Below are positions 62,576-64,000 of a DNA stretch of 64,000 nucleotides, piece by piece. The translations under genes and the position numbers were made by a program. Where the stretch lies: assembly GCF_030814955.1 (NCBI RefSeq), contig NZ_JAUSWB010000012.1:1-64000 (forward strand). Direction: 5' to 3'. This stretch comes from Planomicrobium stackebrandtii (lineage in GTDB: Bacteria; Bacillota; Bacilli; Bacillales_A; Planococcaceae). The notes beneath the pieces were generated by a model. It made no database searches and had not been told where the DNA came from. It saw nothing but the letters and a program-made list of their open reading frames with translations. Numbering within the stretch: position 1 is the first letter of the stretch; every line of letters starts with the position of its first letter.

Positions 62576-64000
62576 ATGGGCTTATTAGACGAATTAAAGA
62601 CCAGGATTTTGACGGCGGATGGCGCTATGGGAACATTGCTGTATTCTTACGGAATTGAGTATTGCAACGAGGAACTGAATTTGCAGCGTCCGGAAGTCAT
62701 CGAGAAGATCCACCAGGACTACATCAAAGCTGGAGCGGATATCATCCAAACCAACACATACGGGGCAAATGCAGCGAAGCTTGCCCGTTACGGCTTGGAA
62801 GAACAAGTCGCTGACATCAACAGAGCCGCCATTGGAATCGCGAAGCGTGCGGCAGCGCCGGGTGGACAATTTGTTTTCGGCACCATCGGCGGCATACGAG
62901 GCATCCGGAAAAGCGATGCCACGCTGCAGGAAATCATTGCCATGGTCGACCAGCAGGCAAGCCACTTACTGTCAGGAGACCCGGACGGACTGCTTTTGGA
63001 AACCTACTACGATTTTGAAGAGCTGGCAGCGACGGTCAAGCACTTAAAAGGCATCACCGATACGCCGCTGATTGCCCAAGTGTCCATGCATGAACCGGGC
63101 ATCCTGCAAAACGGCATGTCGTTGAACGATGCCCTGCATCAATTGGAGACACTTGGAGCCGATATCGTCGGCGTCAACTGCCGTCTCGGCCCCCACCATA
63201 CCATCCAAGCTTTTGAGGAAGTCACTTTGCCTGACAAAGCGTTTTTATCTGCCTATCCGAATGCCAGCCTGCTAGATGTAGAAGATGGCCGGATCGTCTA
63301 TGAATCGGAAGCGGATTATTTTGGCCGCGCCGCTTTATTATTGAGAGAAGAAGGCGTCCGTTTGATTGGCGGCTGCTGCGGCACAACGCCAAAGCATATT
63401 GAAGCAGTGAAAAAGCATCTCGGCAATTTGCCGCCAATCTTCCATAAAGAAGTAACGGCCAGAAAACCAATCGTCATCCGTGAAGCGGAAGCATTGGAAG
63501 TTAAGCCGCTTCACGAAAAAGCGAAAACAGAACGGACCATCATCGTGGAATTGGATACGCCGCGCCATTTGGATACCACCAAGTTTTTGGAAGGGTCTGT
63601 AGCTTTAAATGAAGCCGGTGTCGATGCCGTAACGATGGCGGACAATTCGCTGGCATCGCCGCGCATCAGCAATATGGCGATGGGTTCGATCCTCAAACAT
63701 AAGGAAAACATTCGGGCGCTTGCCCATATCACATGCCGCGACCGCAACCTGATTGGCCTGCAATCGCATTTGATGGGGCTCGATGCGCTCGGCATACATG
63801 ATATACTCGCCGTAACGGGCGATCCGACCAAAGTCGGTGATTTCCCGGGTGCGACCAGCGTTTACGACGTGTCGAGCATGGAATTAATTCAGCTGATCAA
63901 AAAGCTGAATGAAGGCATTTCATTTTCCGGCAAGCCGTTGCGGAAAAAAGCCAATTTCTCTGTCGCTGCGGCATTCAATCCAAATGTCCGTGTGCTTGAC
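62576..64000 (+). CDS. yitJ: Bifunctional homocysteine S-methyltransferase / methylenetetrahydrofolate reductase, 5' part
   Basis: The gene is open to the window end (475 codons seen). The N-terminal domain is a homocysteine methyltransferase: ILTADGAMGTLL, IIQTNTYGANAAKL, and zinc ligands C202, C267 and C268 (VNCR, GGCCGTTP). From about residue 320 a MetF-type domain begins (IIVELDTPR, HITCRDRNLIGLQSHLMGL, DILAVTGDPTKVGDFPGA). The fusion is the YitJ architecture of B. subtilis, which is also under S-box control. ATG 62576 has GGGAGG upstream. Only the 3' end is missing because of the window edge. Confidence 0.94.
   Translation, partial: MGLLDELKTRILTADGAMGTLLYSYGIEYCNEELNLQRPEVIEKIHQDYIKAGADIIQTNTYGANAAKLARYGLEEQVADINRAAIGIAKRAAAPGGQFVFGTIGGIRGIRKSDATLQEIIAMVDQQASHLLSGDPDGLLLETYYDFEELAATVKHLKGITDTPLIAQVSMHEPGILQNGMSLNDALHQLETLGADIVGVNCRLGPHHTIQAFEEVTLPDKAFLSAYPNASLLDVEDGRIVYESEADYFGRAALLLREEGVRLIGGCCGTTPKHIEAVKKHLGNLPPIFHKEVTARKPIVIREAEALEVKPLHEKAKTERTIIVELDTPRHLDTTKFLEGSVALNEAGVDAVTMADNSLASPRISNMAMGSILKHKENIRALAHITCRDRNLIGLQSHLMGLDALGIHDILAVTGDPTKVGDFPGATSVYDVSSMELIQLIKKLNEGISFSGKPLRKKANFSVAAAFNPNVRVLD

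Overview
The window reads as a chromosomal segment of a low-to-mid GC Gram-positive bacterium of the Bacillales. The gene order tsaE-tsaB-rimI-tsaD / ABC-F (ydiF) / rex / tatA-tatC / ydiL / groES-groEL matches the corresponding Bacillus subtilis neighbourhood. CIRCE, cre sites, S-box riboswitches and many TTG/GTG starts behind strong Shine-Dalgarno sequences agree with this. Two intergenic repeats of types I associate with Planococcus, Sporosarcina and Bacillus make a Planococcaceae member the best guess; this is inference from memory, not a database match.

Region 1 (1-10.4 kb) is core genome: the 3' part of a 5S rRNA, tRNA-Asp, the t6A tRNA-modification operon, a conserved DnaA-box cluster, an ABC-F ATPase, the Rex repressor, a minimal Tat translocase, a CPBP membrane protease and the chaperonin operon.

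Region 2 (about 10.36-19.02 kb) is AT-richer and looks inserted: LacI regulator, two CUT1-type permeases, a binding lipoprotein, a GH32 fructosidase, a fructokinase and a YesL-like membrane protein. It lies between the 3' end of groEL and an exact 18-bp second copy of that 3' end (19003-19020), which is followed by a strong terminator. I read this as an island that entered at the groEL 3' end. Its main promoter is flanked by two perfect LacI-type palindromes and followed by a cre site.

Region 3 (19.3-34.6 kb) holds a DegV protein, a GAF-GGDEF protein, a threonine-aldolase-like enzyme, a tRNA-dihydrouridine synthase, a two-component/ABC exporter module laid out like lnrJKLMN, a galactitol-type PTS operon convergent with a LacG-like 6-phospho-glycosidase, and two small proteins.

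Region 4 (34.6-43.8 kb) is a monosaccharide uptake unit: a ChvE/GguA/GguB-type ABC transporter followed by a membrane-anchored sugar sensor, a LytS/YesM-type histidine kinase, a YesN-type regulator and a second, transporter-less XylF-like lipoprotein. It resembles the clostridial XylFII-LytS-YesN sugar-sensing system.

Region 5 (43.9-64.0 kb) is sulfur assimilation: SirC on the minus strand, then two S-box operons (sat, SLC13-type transporter, cysC, cysQ; and cysH, sumT, sirB, hemD), then cysJ, cysI and a threonine-synthase-like gene. After an MFS transporter, an unknown protein, a PadR/DUF4188 pair and a further unknown, a third S-box precedes a yitJ-type homocysteine methyltransferase/methylene-THF reductase that runs off the window. 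Together these genes cover sulfate uptake, activation, reduction to sulfide, the siroheme cofactor of the sulfite reductase, and methionine formation. Three of the transcription units carry a SAM-sensing leader.
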